DNA from: a virus
DNA: 48,177 nt
Strand: one strand, 5' to 3'
IMG/VR virus record: IMGVR_UViG_3300043640_000020
Coordinates: 1-48,177 of that record
Each line of letters starts with the position of its first letter. Within the stretch, counting starts at the first letter, position 1. Of this stretch, positions 1 to 7,632 are shown piece after piece. The notes beneath the pieces were generated by a model. That model was given only the letters and a program-made list of their open reading frames with translations. It did no database searches and was not told the DNA's origin. The position numbers were made by a program, and so were the translations under genes.

Positions 1-205
1 TCGCGATCGGCGGTGCGCTTCCGCTTGCGCGACCACTCGGCCATGAACCGCTCGCCCATGTCGCGGATGGTTGCCGGGGCGGCATCACGTGATACCACGA
101 CGAGCCTCGGATCGAGACCGGCTTTAACCGCGTCGTGGACCGCCTTGCCGGCGCGTTCGGCTTCCTGGTATCGGAAGGTTTGCGGGTGCAGCTCGCCGAG
201 GACGT
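1..205. repeat. Direct terminal repeat, copy 1 (circle overlap)
   Basis: Identical to 47973-48177 except at three positions: A100/G48072, A117/G48089 and A127/G48099. Both copies lie inside the integrase gene. Joining them at the repeat gives an open 425-residue frame, so the repeat most likely marks the overlap of a circular or circularly permuted genome. The mismatches look like sequence variants in the population. Two of the three change a residue (Val/Ala at integrase residues 103 and 94) and one is silent. Confidence 0.9.
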
Positions 206-407
206 GGATCTTCTTCGGCTGGCCCGGCACGTTGTAGTAGACCTCCCAAAACACCCGGCCGTTCCGGTGGAAGTGGACACCGAGCCCGGCCCAGCCGACG
301 TAGGCTTTCGGGCACCAGTAGCGGGGCTTCTGAAACTTCCACTCCCGCAGCAGGTTCGGCATGTTCCAGTGCGAGATGGGGATCTCTCTTATAATATCTT
401 TACGCAT
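1..407 (-). CDS. int: Tyrosine integrase, N-terminal part (cut by window edge)
   Basis: The frame opens at ATG 407-405 (MRKDIIREIP), preceded by GGGAG at suitable spacing, and runs off the window start. Joined to 47102-48177 it makes a 425-residue integrase. Residues about 37-103 resemble the DUF4102-type arm-binding domain of P4-like integrases: a conserved Gly and Trp pattern, then an AERAGKAVHDAVKAGLDPRL helix that ends in the usual 'G-DP'. Integrases of this kind recombine attP with a host attB site and mark the phage as temperate. Palindromes at 427-452 sit directly upstream and probably control it. Seen: frame, start and the join across the repeat. Inferred: the integration role. Confidence 0.85.
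   Translation of the reverse strand, partial: MRKDIIREIPISHWNMPNLLREWKFQKPRYWCPKAYVGWAGLGVHFHRNGRVFWEVYYNVPGQPKKIHVLGELHPQTFRYQEAERAGKAVHDAVKAGLDPRLVVVSRDAAPATIRDMGERFMAEWSRKRKRTADR
81..96. promoter_or_regulatory. Dispersed palindrome site (integrase linker), same site as 48053
   Basis: GGCATCACGTGATACC differs at one base from the perfect palindrome GGTATCACGTGATACC found around the genome. It lies inside integrase codons 104-109 (read V-S-R-D-A), between the arm-binding and core domains. On the circle this is the same site as 48053-48068. Confidence 0.75.
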
Positions 408-426
408 GGTGACTCCCTCGGAAAAC

Positions 427-452
427 TGGTGTATCCGATACACCAATTGGTG
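427..452. promoter_or_regulatory. Nested operator-like palindromes upstream of integrase
   Basis: Positions 427-445 form TGGTGTATC-C-GATACACCA, a perfect 9-bp inverted repeat with a one-base centre. It overlaps a second perfect palindrome, CACCAATTGGTG, at 441-452. They lie 20-45 bases upstream of the integrase start, where a repressor would block or modulate transcription. The half-site GATACACCA recurs at 653, 8867 and, as GATGCACCA, at 640, 10933 and 11221. Seen: symmetry and recurrence. Inferred: operator function. Confidence 0.6.
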
Positions 453-462
453 CTCCGGCACA

Positions 463-600
463 ATCCCCCGCAATTCTGCCACCTTATATTTGCTTAACTT
501 AACAGAGGGTTAAGAAAAGCAAGAGTTTTTTGAGGCCCACCATATACGGCGTTTTATTCAGTTTTTATCAATACTTTTGATCGCGCGGCGTCCGAAAACC
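463..600. other. AT-rich non-coding stretch next to integrase; possible attP region
   Basis: No convincing gene lies between 408 and 635. This part is clearly richer in A+T than its surroundings, with short direct TTAAC repeats near 493-511, a T6 run near 525 and a TATCAATACTTTT segment resembling an IHF site near 567. Phage attachment sites often lie in such DNA next to int. No core sequence can be identified without the host attB, so this is only a candidate. Confidence 0.2.
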
Positions 601-635
601 CTAGGCTTTCCGCCATTTTCCAGGCTTCCGAGGGG

Positions 636-749
636 TTAAGATGCACCAATTCGATACACCAACGCCCCAACCCGCCGGAATAGCCGGTGCCACCACATGC
701 GCTCGCAGCGGTCATACAGCCGACGCATACGGCTCGCTCGATGGCTCAT
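636..749 (-). CDS. Small basic protein, 37 aa, unknown
   Basis: ATG 749-747 is preceded by AGGGGACC at good spacing, and the frame ends with TAA at 636. It begins 9 bases after the stop of the HNH gene, so it would be the last gene of the leftward helicase-HNH unit. The product (MSHRASRMRRLYDRC...) is rich in Arg and Trp and has no membrane segment or known motif. Its 3' end overlaps the CACCA repeats at 640-661, so it may be fortuitous. The ribosome site and gene spacing are the main support. Confidence 0.4.
   Translation of the reverse strand: MSHRASRMRRLYDRCERMWWHRLFRRVGALVYRIGAS
640..661. promoter_or_regulatory. Pair of GATRCACCA half-sites
   Basis: GATGCACCA (640-648) and GATACACCA (653-661) are direct repeats 13 bases apart. 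A diverged pair with the same spacing lies at 11221-11242, and single copies flank the early promoters at 8866 and 10930. The spacing of slightly more than one helical turn suits a protein binding the same DNA face. Function is inferred. Confidence 0.5.
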
Positions 750-758
750 GATGGTCCC

Positions 759-1298
759 CTAAATATCCGCCGCATTGTCGAGCAAACGATTGCCCTTCGC
801 CGCGTTCTTAGATTGCGTGAGCAACTGAAGGTTCCACGGCACATGCAAGCCGCAGACCGTCTTGCCCCTCAGCGGGACGATATGGTCCACGTCCAGCCCA
901 AGCGTCGCGCCTAAGATGTACCACTCTTCCATATCCCGGTACTGCCCGACAGTCAGCCAGAGCGGCGTGGCCCGTAGCTCTCGCGCGATACGGTTCGCGT
1001 TCTTGATGCGATGCTTGTGCGGCTGCTCGGCCCTAATGCGCGCTTCGTATTCGCGCGCCTTCTCTCGGTTGGCGCGGCGCGCGGCGTTCTTCTTTTCTCG
1101 GTACGCTAGCGCGGTCGCGCGCCGGCGATCTTTATTCGCTTCGTACCAAGCCTTGATGGCGTCGCGCCGCTTCAGATTGTTCGCCGCGAGGCGCGCTCTG
1201 TGCCGCTCGGGGTACTTCGCCTGATAGCGCTTTGCCCATTCCTTCTCGCGCTCGGCCTTCGTAAGCGTCGGGTCGCACCGGACATAGGGGCGCGTCAT
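759..1298 (-). CDS. HNH endonuclease
   Basis: A 179-residue protein with a long Lys/Arg-rich N-terminal part (about residues 10-100, probably DNA-contacting helices) and a C-terminal HNH nuclease domain. The motif reads VDHIVPLRG (His of the beta hairpin), then GLHVPWNLQLL (Asn) and KNAAKGN near residues 135-170. Such enzymes nick or cut DNA; in phages they act as free-standing homing endonucleases or aid packaging. Its start overlaps the stop of the helicase gene by 4 bases (ATGA). A decayed relative of the same layout is encoded at 8900-9463. The family is clear; the target is unknown. Confidence 0.85.
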   Translation of the reverse strand: MTRPYVRCDPTLTKAEREKEWAKRYQAKYPERHRARLAANNLKRRDAIKAWYEANKDRRRATALAYREKKNAARRANREKAREYEARIRAEQPHKHRIKNANRIARELRATPLWLTVGQYRDMEEWYILGATLGLDVDHIVPLRGKTVCGLHVPWNLQLLTQSKNAAKGNRLLDNAADI

Positions 1299-2860
1299 CG
1301 CGCGTCCAGCATCTTATGGATCGATTGATCCTTCCGAACGGCCGTAGAGATTACTCGCTCGTCAAGCGTTCCCGCTACGATCGGAACGTGCCCGATGAGA
1401 TATTGCCCGCGTTGGCCCAAGCGATGGATGCGGTCAAGAAATTGTGTGTTTTTTCCCGGCGTATAATCGGGCTCCGCCAACACGGCATCCTGCGCCTCCG
1501 TCAGCGTCCAGCCCTCACCGATGACGCCTATCTGCCCGAGGATGATGCGGATCTTGTCGGACTGCTGGAAGTCGTCAGCCGCCTTCTGCTTCGCCTTGGG
1601 GCTCGTGCCGCCGTCGAGGTAGGTCAGGCCGTACTTCGTCAGTCTCTCGCGCAGAATGCCCAGCACGCTCCGGTGAAGGGCACCTACGACCACCTTGCGC
1701 ACGCCGCTGTCCAACAGCTCTTCGATATAGTCGGCCACGCTCGGCGCCTTCGCCTCGCCCAGCAGCCGCCGGGCCGTGGAGATCTCGCCGTCGACCGGGA
1801 TGCCATGCGCGAACGCCTCCGGGTCCATGTCGTAGAGGCGCGCGGCGTCGGTCCAGCCGGGGTGCTTCAGCGCCGACTTGATGGCCGACGTAACGGCGAT
1901 CGGGAAGGGGTGCCAGATCTTCTCGGGCAGCTCGCTCAAGACATCTTCCTTGAGCCGACGAACCATTAAGAATTTGCGAAGGCGACGCTGGAGATCTTCC
2001 AGGTTCCGCGGCGCGTTGCGGACCTGATTTGAATAATGCAGCTTGTTCGCCCAAACCTGCTTTTCGGGATCGAAGACCGGGCTGCGGATCATGCCTTCGC
2101 CCATGCCGTAGTAGAAGTCGCAAAAATCTTCTAGAGAGACGTTGTCGATCGCCTCGTGGTTGAGAAGTCGGATAATATTATAGACTTCCTTGGGCTGATT
2201 AGGCGCGATCGTCCCCGACAGCGGCGTCATCCTGCCGCAGACTTCCGCCAGCCCCGGAACGAACTTGCCGTGATCCATCCAGCCGCAGACAGCCTTGGTG
2301 CGCTTGTTGCCGCCAGGGTCTTTCAGCGCGTGCGCCTCGTCCATGATGATATGGTCCCAGCGCTCGGCCATCAGCGCGGCGTGTATCGACGGATTGGAGA
2401 TCAGCGCCCACGACAGAATGACGTAGTGCGCCGTGTTGCTCACGCCGTCCGACGATTTGGCGATGGGGTAGGTCTGGACGTTCGGGGTGGTGCTCCACCG
2501 CCATATTTCGCGCTCCCAATTGAGCCGGAGGCTGGCCGGGCAGATGACGAGCGTCTTGCGCGCGCCGATGCTGTTCGAAATGAGAATGCCTTGCGCCGTC
2601 TTGCCGATGCCGGGCTCGTCGCCGATCAAGGCGTGGTCGCGGTTGATGACGTACTCGACGCCGGCGTGCTGGTACTCGCGCGGCGTGACCGCGGACGGAT
2701 GCGGCGCGCGGTAGAAGTGCGGCTCCGTCGCCCAAGACGCGGCCACCGCAAAATCGGGATCTAGCTTGCGACGCCGACGACGGTTCTTGAACCTCTCGCT
2801 CTCGCTCAAATCGTCCTCACCGTCTACATCCTCGTATTCGTCTAAGTCGTCACCTAGCAT
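1295..2860 (-). CDS. SNF2-family (superfamily 2) DNA helicase/translocase
   Basis: 521 residues, with all key SF2/SNF2 motifs: Walker A GDEPGIGKT (about 80-88), DEAH box (174-177), motif III LSGT (214-217), motif V GEGWTL and motif VI FLDRIHRLGQ near residue 490. The HRLGQ signature and overall spacing match SMARCAL1/SNF2-like proteins that use ATP to translocate on or anneal DNA. The acidic N-terminus (DDLDEYEDVDGEDD) is followed by an Arg-rich segment. It is the first gene of a leftward unit with the HNH gene. No classical Shine-Dalgarno stands out before ATG 2860. The likely role is in phage DNA replication or repair. Confidence 0.9.
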   Translation of the reverse strand: MLGDDLDEYEDVDGEDDLSESERFKNRRRRRKLDPDFAVAASWATEPHFYRAPHPSAVTPREYQHAGVEYVINRDHALIGDEPGIGKTAQGILISNSIGARKTLVICPASLRLNWEREIWRWSTTPNVQTYPIAKSSDGVSNTAHYVILSWALISNPSIHAALMAERWDHIIMDEAHALKDPGGNKRTKAVCGWMDHGKFVPGLAEVCGRMTPLSGTIAPNQPKEVYNIIRLLNHEAIDNVSLEDFCDFYYGMGEGMIRSPVFDPEKQVWANKLHYSNQVRNAPRNLEDLQRRLRKFLMVRRLKEDVLSELPEKIWHPFPIAVTSAIKSALKHPGWTDAARLYDMDPEAFAHGIPVDGEISTARRLLGEAKAPSVADYIEELLDSGVRKVVVGALHRSVLGILRERLTKYGLTYLDGGTSPKAKQKAADDFQQSDKIRIILGQIGVIGEGWTLTEAQDAVLAEPDYTPGKNTQFLDRIHRLGQRGQYLIGHVPIVAGTLDERVISTAVRKDQSIHKMLDAR

Positions 2861-2936
2861 GAGCTTTCTCGCATACGCAGCAATAGATGTAAACCCCTGA
2901 TTGGACTCGTCTTTCGGGTTAGACTCCGCTAGAGCA

Positions 2937-3137
2937 TTACTGCCCCCCGTTCATGTCGCGCCAGCCGGCCTTGGTGTACCCGTCGACACAGGCGCGAACG
3001 TCGGCGCCAACGATCGAGCCCCACGGATCATGGCGGCACTGCACCAGTTCGCCCGTGGTCGGGTTCTGCATCACGACCAGTTGCGGAGTGCAACCGGCGA
3101 GGCAAAGGACGGCGACGGCAAGCGTAAATCTCTTCAT
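2937..3137 (-). CDS. Small predicted lipoprotein, 66 aa
   Basis: Start ATG 3137 is chosen because GGGGGAAAG lies just upstream; a longer frame to 3182 lacks this. The N-terminus MKRFTLAVAVLCLAGC is a short lipoprotein signal with lipobox LAGC, so the mature protein should be lipid-anchored through Cys16. The rest (QNPTTGELVQCRHDPWG) resembles small phage and prophage lipoproteins of unknown role, with three further Cys residues at most. Its start overlaps the stop of the preceding gene by 4 bases. A role in the host envelope, for example superinfection exclusion, is possible but not shown. Confidence 0.7.
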   Translation of the reverse strand: MKRFTLAVAVLCLAGCTPQLVVMQNPTTGELVQCRHDPWGSIVGADVRACVDGYTKAGWRDMNGGQ

Positions 3138-3355
3138 GCTACTTTCCCCCGCAGCACCGTAAAGAGGCGCGCGGCGTCCCACGCCTTCAGCTTCCTCAGC
3201 TCGGCGCGTTTAGTTTCCGCGTCGCGCTCATCCGCACACAAGAACGGGCGCCCGTCCTCCGCGTAGTTCATCCATTCGCCCTCGTGGTAGATCTTGACCC
3301 CGTGCATGACCCGGTCGTTTGCCTTGTCGTACCAAGCCGTCGTTTGCGTTTTCAT
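3134..3355 (-). CDS. Small conserved-type phage protein, 73 aa, unknown
   Basis: ATG 3355 follows a strong AAAGGGGAAG ribosome site; the in-frame upstream extension to 3421 has none. The product (MKTQTTAWYDKAND...) is soluble and charged, with a Lys/Arg/Glu-rich C-terminal helix (about 45-65). No motif is recognised. It is translationally coupled to the lipoprotein gene through an ATGA overlap. Confidence 0.6.
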   Translation of the reverse strand: MKTQTTAWYDKANDRVMHGVKIYHEGEWMNYAEDGRPFLCADERDAETKRAELRKLKAWDAARLFTVLRGKVA

Positions 3356-3426
3356 CGTGACTTCCCCTTTCACGCCAGCAGCCCCGCCAAGCTTTCGCCG
3401 GGCAGAGCTGCCTTCGCGCATGCGGT

Positions 3427-3442
3427 CTTCTCACCCGCTCGG
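3427..3442. repeat. 16-bp direct repeat CTTCTCACCCGCTCGG, copy 1
   Basis: An exact second copy is at 46089-46104, in the same orientation, and each lies upstream of a leftward gene (starts at 3355 and 46058). A 16-base chance match between two short gene-free segments is unlikely, so it may be a shared promoter or protein-binding element. No function is shown. Confidence 0.4.
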
Positions 3443-3462
3443 CCGGTGCCTATCACCGACTG

Positions 3463-3480
3463 CCCTAGATTGCTCTAGGG
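3463..3480. terminator. Hairpin CCCTAGA-TTGC-TCTAGGG
   Basis: A perfect 7-bp stem with a 4-base loop in the gap just after the end (3499) of the leftward 3499-4572 gene. No T-run follows, so intrinsic termination is uncertain; it could be a transcript-stabilising or processing hairpin. Confidence 0.4.
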
Positions 3481-3498
3481 GGTCTCCCATAGTCTAGA

Positions 3499-4572
3499 CT
3501 ACTCGGCTGCGTGCTGATGATGGTTGAGGAACTGCGCCTGCGCCGCAGCCGAGCCGGCTTCGGTGTCATCGTCGAACGTCGTATGCAGCTCGCCGCCGAC
3601 TTCCTCGGCCGCCCAATGCGCGAATAGCATCTTGTCCGTCGCCTTGAGCAGCCCGAAGGCGGCCTTGAGGGCTTCCACGCCATGCAGCATCGCGGGCTTG
3701 GCCGGCTTCGGCTGCTTGAAGCCGAAGTCCTCCGCGGTGTTGTCCTCGTATGCCTTCGCGCCGCCCTCTTCGGTGCCGCCGATGACTTCCCGCGTCGTAG
3801 GAACCTTTTTCTTCTCGCGGTGCGCCGCGTTCGCGAGAGCGTTCTTCTCGCGAAGGTCGGCCAGGGCGAGGCGCGGGTTTTCCGACGAGCCAACCGCGAC
3901 GAGCTTGCGGACGTTCTCGTAAGACTGCTCCGTGATATTCTTCTCCGCCCAGTCCTTGAACTTCAGCCCGTGCTCGGCGCACTTCGCCTTGGCTGACGCG
4001 AGCTGGATTGACGCGGCCAAGCGGTGGTCGTCGGCATCGCTCTCCAGCTTCGCGGCCTTGGCAAAGCGAACGTTGATCTCGTTGGCGAGCGGGTCGAGAT
4101 CGTTGCTGATGGCCGCGGCCTTAGCTTGCTCGATCGTCGCGACTTCCTGCTTCTTCGCGACCTTGGCAGCGTCGGCCTCGGTCTTCTCCTGCTTGCGCTT
4201 CTCCAGCTCGGCGGTGCGTGCGGCTTGTGCCGGCGTCGGACCCTTCGGCGTGACTTCCGCCTTCTCCTTCGCCTCTCGCTTGACCTTCTTCGCCTCGCGG
4301 ACGGCGGCCTGCGTCTTCTTGAACAGCTCGGCCTTCTCCGCCTTGTCGAGCTTCGGCTTCTCGGGCTTGACCGGCGCATTCGCCTTGGCAGCGGCCTTGG
4401 CCTCTCGCTCGATCTTCGCCTCGGCTTTCTTGGCGGCGATGCTGGCGACGCGATCCTTGTTCGCCTGCTTGATCTTCGCGGCGCGTTCGGCCTTGGCGAG
4501 CTGCGCCGCAGTCTTCGGCTTGACAGGCTTCGCGTCGGTCGGCGGAAGTGTCTCGGCGGTCGTCGGTTCCAT
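3499..4572 (-). CDS. Lys/Ala-rich phage protein with DUF3102-like segment; candidate DNA-binding protein
   Basis: 357 residues. Residues about 1-160 are a very Lys/Ala/Glu-rich, probably helical or coiled-coil region. Residues about 160-230 (LAASIQLASAKAKCAEHGLKF...WAEKNI...YENVRKL) resemble DUF3102-like phage proteins that carry a helical DNA-binding-type fold. The rest is charged and ends in an acidic, His-rich tail. AGGAG lies upstream of ATG 4572. A perfect copy of the dispersed palindrome (4648-4663) sits within its likely promoter, so this gene may be controlled by the palindrome-binding protein or may encode it. That link is inference; no ParB CTP-binding motif is visible. Confidence 0.6.
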   Translation of the reverse strand: MEPTTAETLPPTDAKPVKPKTAAQLAKAERAAKIKQANKDRVASIAAKKAEAKIEREAKAAAKANAPVKPEKPKLDKAEKAELFKKTQAAVREAKKVKREAKEKAEVTPKGPTPAQAARTAELEKRKQEKTEADAAKVAKKQEVATIEQAKAAAISNDLDPLANEINVRFAKAAKLESDADDHRLAASIQLASAKAKCAEHGLKFKDWAEKNITEQSYENVRKLVAVGSSENPRLALADLREKNALANAAHREKKKVPTTREVIGGTEEGGAKAYEDNTAEDFGFKQPKPAKPAMLHGVEALKAAFGLLKATDKMLFAHWAAEEVGGELHTTFDDDTEAGSAAAQAQFLNHHQHAAE

Positions 4573-4646
4573 GCGGATAAGCTCCTGCTACGGCGGGGCG
4601 CCGCGATCGGATGATGTATGGAAGCCCCTGCTTCATTTCACCGTGA

Positions 4647-4674
4647 CGGTATCACGTGATACCAAGATCCGTCA
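4647..4674 (-). promoter_or_regulatory. Leftward promoter overlapped by perfect dispersed palindrome
   Basis: The palindrome GGTATCACGTGATACC is perfect at 4648-4663. On the minus strand a TTGACG -35 (4674-4669) lies 16-17 bases before a weak -10 (GATACC/ATACCG), so the palindrome fills the spacer and -10. A protein bound there would directly block transcription of the 3499-4572 gene. The site also lies about 110 bases upstream of the rightward primase-helicase gene. Confidence 0.6.
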
Positions 4675-4773
4675 AACCCGTTAATAATCCGTAAGCCAAC
4701 GAACATTCTACTTAATCGTTCCTTCACCGCTGCTGATGCCTAGTATCCCGCTAGGGTACGCCAGGGATCACTC

Positions 4774-6744
4774 ATGAATGCACTGTTGCAGGCTGCGCTC
4801 CACTACGCGGTGGATTTGCATTGGCCTATCTTCCCGTGCAACCAGCTCAAAGAGCCGCTGGTCGAGGGCGGCGTTACCGCAGCGACGACCGATCCGGCCG
4901 TCATCACGGAGTGGTGGGAAACCTACCCCCGCGCGAACATCGGCCTAGACGTTGGCGGCGCCGGCATGATGGCGCTCGACTTCGACCCCGGCTCATCGCG
5001 TGCCGAGTGCGCCAAGGCTGTCGGCGGCTTGCCGGATACGCTGCTGCACCAGAAGACACCACGCGGCGGCGATCATCTCCTGTACGCCCTGGCGCCGGGC
5101 GAGATCGTATCGGCCAGCGCGTCGAAGCTGTCGCCGGCCGTCGATGTCCGCAGCTTCCATAGCTATATCCTCCTGGCGCCGTCGCGTACCGCGGATGGCG
5201 TCTATGAGTGGGTGAGCGAGGGAAAGCCGGCTTACCGCACGGACGAGCTTGTCAGGCTCGCCAACGTCGCGCGGGAGAAGTCCGCCGATCGCGATGCTTG
5301 GCTGATACCCGCCGACATGCCCGAGAATGTCGAGCTGGCGACGGCTTGGCTGAAGCGCGACGCCAAGATATCCGTGGAGGGGCAGGGCGGCGACGCCATG
5401 GCCTACGCTACCGCGGCGCATTTGAAGAGCTTCGGCATCAGCGAACCCCTGGCGCTCGATCTCCTGTGGCAGCACTGGAACCCACGCAATCAACCGCCAT
5501 GGGGCGCCGACGAGATCGACCATCTGGAAGCCAAGGTCGAGCACGCCTATAGGTATAACACGTCGCCGCCGGGCAATGTGACGCCCGCCTACAAGATCGC
5601 CAAGGCTCAAGCCCTGTTCGCACCCGTCGCGGCGAAGCTGGACGAAGCCGCCGTGACCGACAACGGCTTGGCCGGTGAAGCTGGACGGTTCCGGTTCGCC
5701 GAGGGCGATGCGTTCGATGATATCAAAGCGCCGAACTGGCTCATTGACGGCTTTCTGCCCGAGGGCTGCTATGGGCTGCTCACGGCTCACCCTGGCGCCG
5801 GCAAGACGTTTATCGCGCTCGATATCGGGCTGACGATCGCCAGCGAATTCATGATGGCCACCGCCCCGGTTTGGAGCGTGCTCACCCACGGCGCCGTGCT
5901 CTACGCGGCTGGCGAAGGCCGGTCACAGATACCCAAGCGCAAACGAGCGTGGGAGAAGCTGCACTACGGCGGCGCGCGTGTCCGCGGCTTCGTCCTGGCC
6001 GATCCGATGCCCAACGTCGCCAACGACGAGGACTGGACGGCGTTCATTGCCGGCGCGCTCGGGATGTCACCGGGTGGCTACAAGCTCGTCGTGCTCGACA
6101 CCATCGGCCGCGCCATGCAGGGCTTGAATGAGAACGCGCAGGAGCACGCCAGCAACTTCACCAAGCGCGTGGAGCAATTGCAGCGCGCGCTAGGCTGCGC
6201 CGTGCTGGCGCTCCACCATAGCGGCCACGACGGCACGCGCGCGCGAGGCAGTAGTGTCTTCGGCGCCGATGCGGATGTCTCTGTCGTGCTGGAACGCGAC
6301 GGGCAAGCGCCGGTCGTCAGCTTGCGTATGGAGAAGCAGAAAGACGCCGAGCAATGGGAAATCCCGCGCCGTGTTGCGCTGGAAGAAACCAGCGTCGGCG
6401 ACGGGATCAAATCGCTGGTCGCGATGCCGGCCGTAACGCGCCGCGAAGAGGCGATGCAGCACGTGCAAGCCGTGAAGCACAAGAACGATCCGACGAGGAA
6501 GAATGACGGCGCGGCGGTGATGGTGTTGGACGCTGCTGTCAAGGCAGTCTTAGCGTCCAACACCGGCAAGGCATGGTCTACGGCCGATCTTGCGCAAGCC
6601 GTCGCCATGAGGGACGAGGTAGAAATCTCCAGCAAGACGTTGGCGAACCGCGGTTTGCCGGAGCTTAGAGAGACGCGCGGAACCTACGCGAATAAGGCGT
6701 ATGACGCCGCCACGAAGCGCTGGCGCAGCGTCAGCCCCGCTTAG
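4774..6744 (+). CDS. Primase-polymerase / RepA-type helicase fusion
   Basis: 656 residues. Residues 1-150 match the bifunctional primase-polymerase N-terminal domain (PF09250 type): the catalytic pair is LDFD (D69, D71), followed by PRGGDH (H101). Residues about 320-510 are a RecA-fold AAA_25/RepA-like helicase: Walker A AHPGAGKT (338-345), Walker B LVVLDT (D442), then ALHHSG and ARGSS. Such fusions unwind and prime phage DNA at the fork. ATG 4774 has AGGGA 9 bases upstream. It is the only rightward gene in the left arm and converges on the gene ending at 6741. The C-terminal 120 residues resemble a winged-helix segment; that is less sure. Confidence 0.9.
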   Translation: MNALLQAALHYAVDLHWPIFPCNQLKEPLVEGGVTAATTDPAVITEWWETYPRANIGLDVGGAGMMALDFDPGSSRAECAKAVGGLPDTLLHQKTPRGGDHLLYALAPGEIVSASASKLSPAVDVRSFHSYILLAPSRTADGVYEWVSEGKPAYRTDELVRLANVAREKSADRDAWLIPADMPENVELATAWLKRDAKISVEGQGGDAMAYATAAHLKSFGISEPLALDLLWQHWNPRNQPPWGADEIDHLEAKVEHAYRYNTSPPGNVTPAYKIAKAQALFAPVAAKLDEAAVTDNGLAGEAGRFRFAEGDAFDDIKAPNWLIDGFLPEGCYGLLTAHPGAGKTFIALDIGLTIASEFMMATAPVWSVLTHGAVLYAAGEGRSQIPKRKRAWEKLHYGGARVRGFVLADPMPNVANDEDWTAFIAGALGMSPGGYKLVVLDTIGRAMQGLNENAQEHASNFTKRVEQLQRALGCAVLALHHSGHDGTRARGSSVFGADADVSVVLERDGQAPVVSLRMEKQKDAEQWEIPRRVALEETSVGDGIKSLVAMPAVTRREEAMQHVQAVKHKNDPTRKNDGAAVMVLDAAVKAVLASNTGKAWSTADLAQAVAMRDEVEISSKTLANRGLPELRETRGTYANKAYDAATKRWRSVSPA

Positions 6745-6971
6745 CCCATCGCATCAGAAATGCTCGCTTCGACGTTCTCGATCTCATCGACCGCAGTCCC
6801 TAGCATCTCGGCGACTTCCTGCATCCGCTGACCGCGTTCCGCGGCTTGTAACCTTTCGGACAAGTTGTCAAACGCCTCTTGCTCTTCCTCCGCAATTTCT
6901 TGGATCATCTCTCGGGCCTCGGACAGTTTCGCTTGCGCGAGGTCTAGTTGCTTTCGGCGCGCAGTATTCAT
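6741..6971 (-). CDS. Small coiled-coil protein, 76 aa
   Basis: ATG 6971 has GGAGGA upstream. The product is almost entirely charged helix (AQAKLSEAREMIQEIAEEEQ, then ERLQAAERGQRMQEVAEML), predicted coiled coil and probably an oligomer. Its last bases overlap the end of the convergent primase-helicase gene by 4. The start overlaps the stop of the upstream Cys-rich gene by 4 bases, so the leftward genes from 8459 down are one coupled unit. Similar short acidic coiled-coil proteins are common in phage early regions; function is unknown. Confidence 0.7.
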   Translation of the reverse strand: MNTARRKQLDLAQAKLSEAREMIQEIAEEEQEAFDNLSERLQAAERGQRMQEVAEMLGTAVDEIENVEASISDAMG

Positions 6972-7141
6972 GATGCAATCCTCCGGTCAAAACTCGTCAA
7001 TGGTGGCGTGACCTTACACGCATGGACCTCGATAAAGCAATCCGTGCAGATAGCTTTATCGGGCGGTTCATCGTCCATGCGGTGACTGACGGGCGCGGGC
7101 TCGTGACAGCTCGCGCATATCGTCGGATGCTTGACAGTCAT
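6968..7141 (-). CDS. Small zinc-ribbon-like protein, 57 aa
   Basis: ATG 7141 follows GAGGGGG at good spacing and overlaps the stop of the upstream gene (ATGA). The product has two Cys pairs, CASCHEP (about residues 9-15) and CTDCF (about 33-37), the typical spacing for one bound zinc. Such small phage zinc proteins often bind nucleic acid or host transcription factors, but no specific family is recognised. Confidence 0.65.
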   Translation of the reverse strand: MTVKHPTICASCHEPAPVSHRMDDEPPDKAICTDCFIEVHACKVTPPLTSFDRRIAS

Positions 7142-7632
7142 AGCGCCGGCCCCCTCGAAGCGGCGTAGTCTCTCGCTGCTTTGCGCGACAAGAACGAATT
7201 GACGACGCGCCCGGCCATCAGCACGGCGTAGGTTGTCGGCGCGTCGGGCTTCACCGCGAGCCTGTGCCAATCCAACCTTGGCTCGCCGCTGGCGTACCGG
7301 GGGACGCTCATTCCGTAGTGGAGCTGCGCGCCGGCCGAATAGCACTTGACGCGGCGAACAATGGCGCCGTTCGGAAGATACTCTTCCTGCCGTACCGCCG
7401 CTTCCCGAGCTTCCTGGGATGTCACGCTGCCCGCGCCAAACCGAAACGAGCGAGCGTATGCTTCGGCCTTTTTCTTCGACAAGCCGCGAGCGCCGGCTAG
7501 CCATTCGACGTAATCCACTTCTTGACGCTGGACCGTCTCAGGCGTCAGCTTGCCCAGCTCGCGCAGCGATGGCGGCTTGTAGCCGTAATAGGTGCGCCAG
7601 TTCTTCGGTTTCGTGCTGTTCATAGCAGTCAT
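7138..7632 (-). CDS. Unknown phage protein, 164 aa
   Basis: The start at ATG 7632 overlaps the stop of the repeat-protein gene by 4 bases; a second ATG three codons later is possible. The product is basic and soluble (LRELGKLTPETVQRQEVDYV, later LSRKAARDYAASRG). No known domain is recognised. It is flanked by overlapping genes on both sides, which supports it being translated. Confidence 0.6.
   Translation of the reverse strand: MTAMNSTKPKNWRTYYGYKPPSLRELGKLTPETVQRQEVDYVEWLAGARGLSKKKAEAYARSFRFGAGSVTSQEAREAAVRQEEYLPNGAIVRRVKCYSAGAQLHYGMSVPRYASGEPRLDWHRLAVKPDAPTTYAVLMAGRVVNSFLSRKAARDYAASRGPAL

Noticed and set aside
1-205. True T7-like direct terminal repeats
   Set aside because: The ends cut the integrase gene and carry mismatches; a circular map restores the gene.
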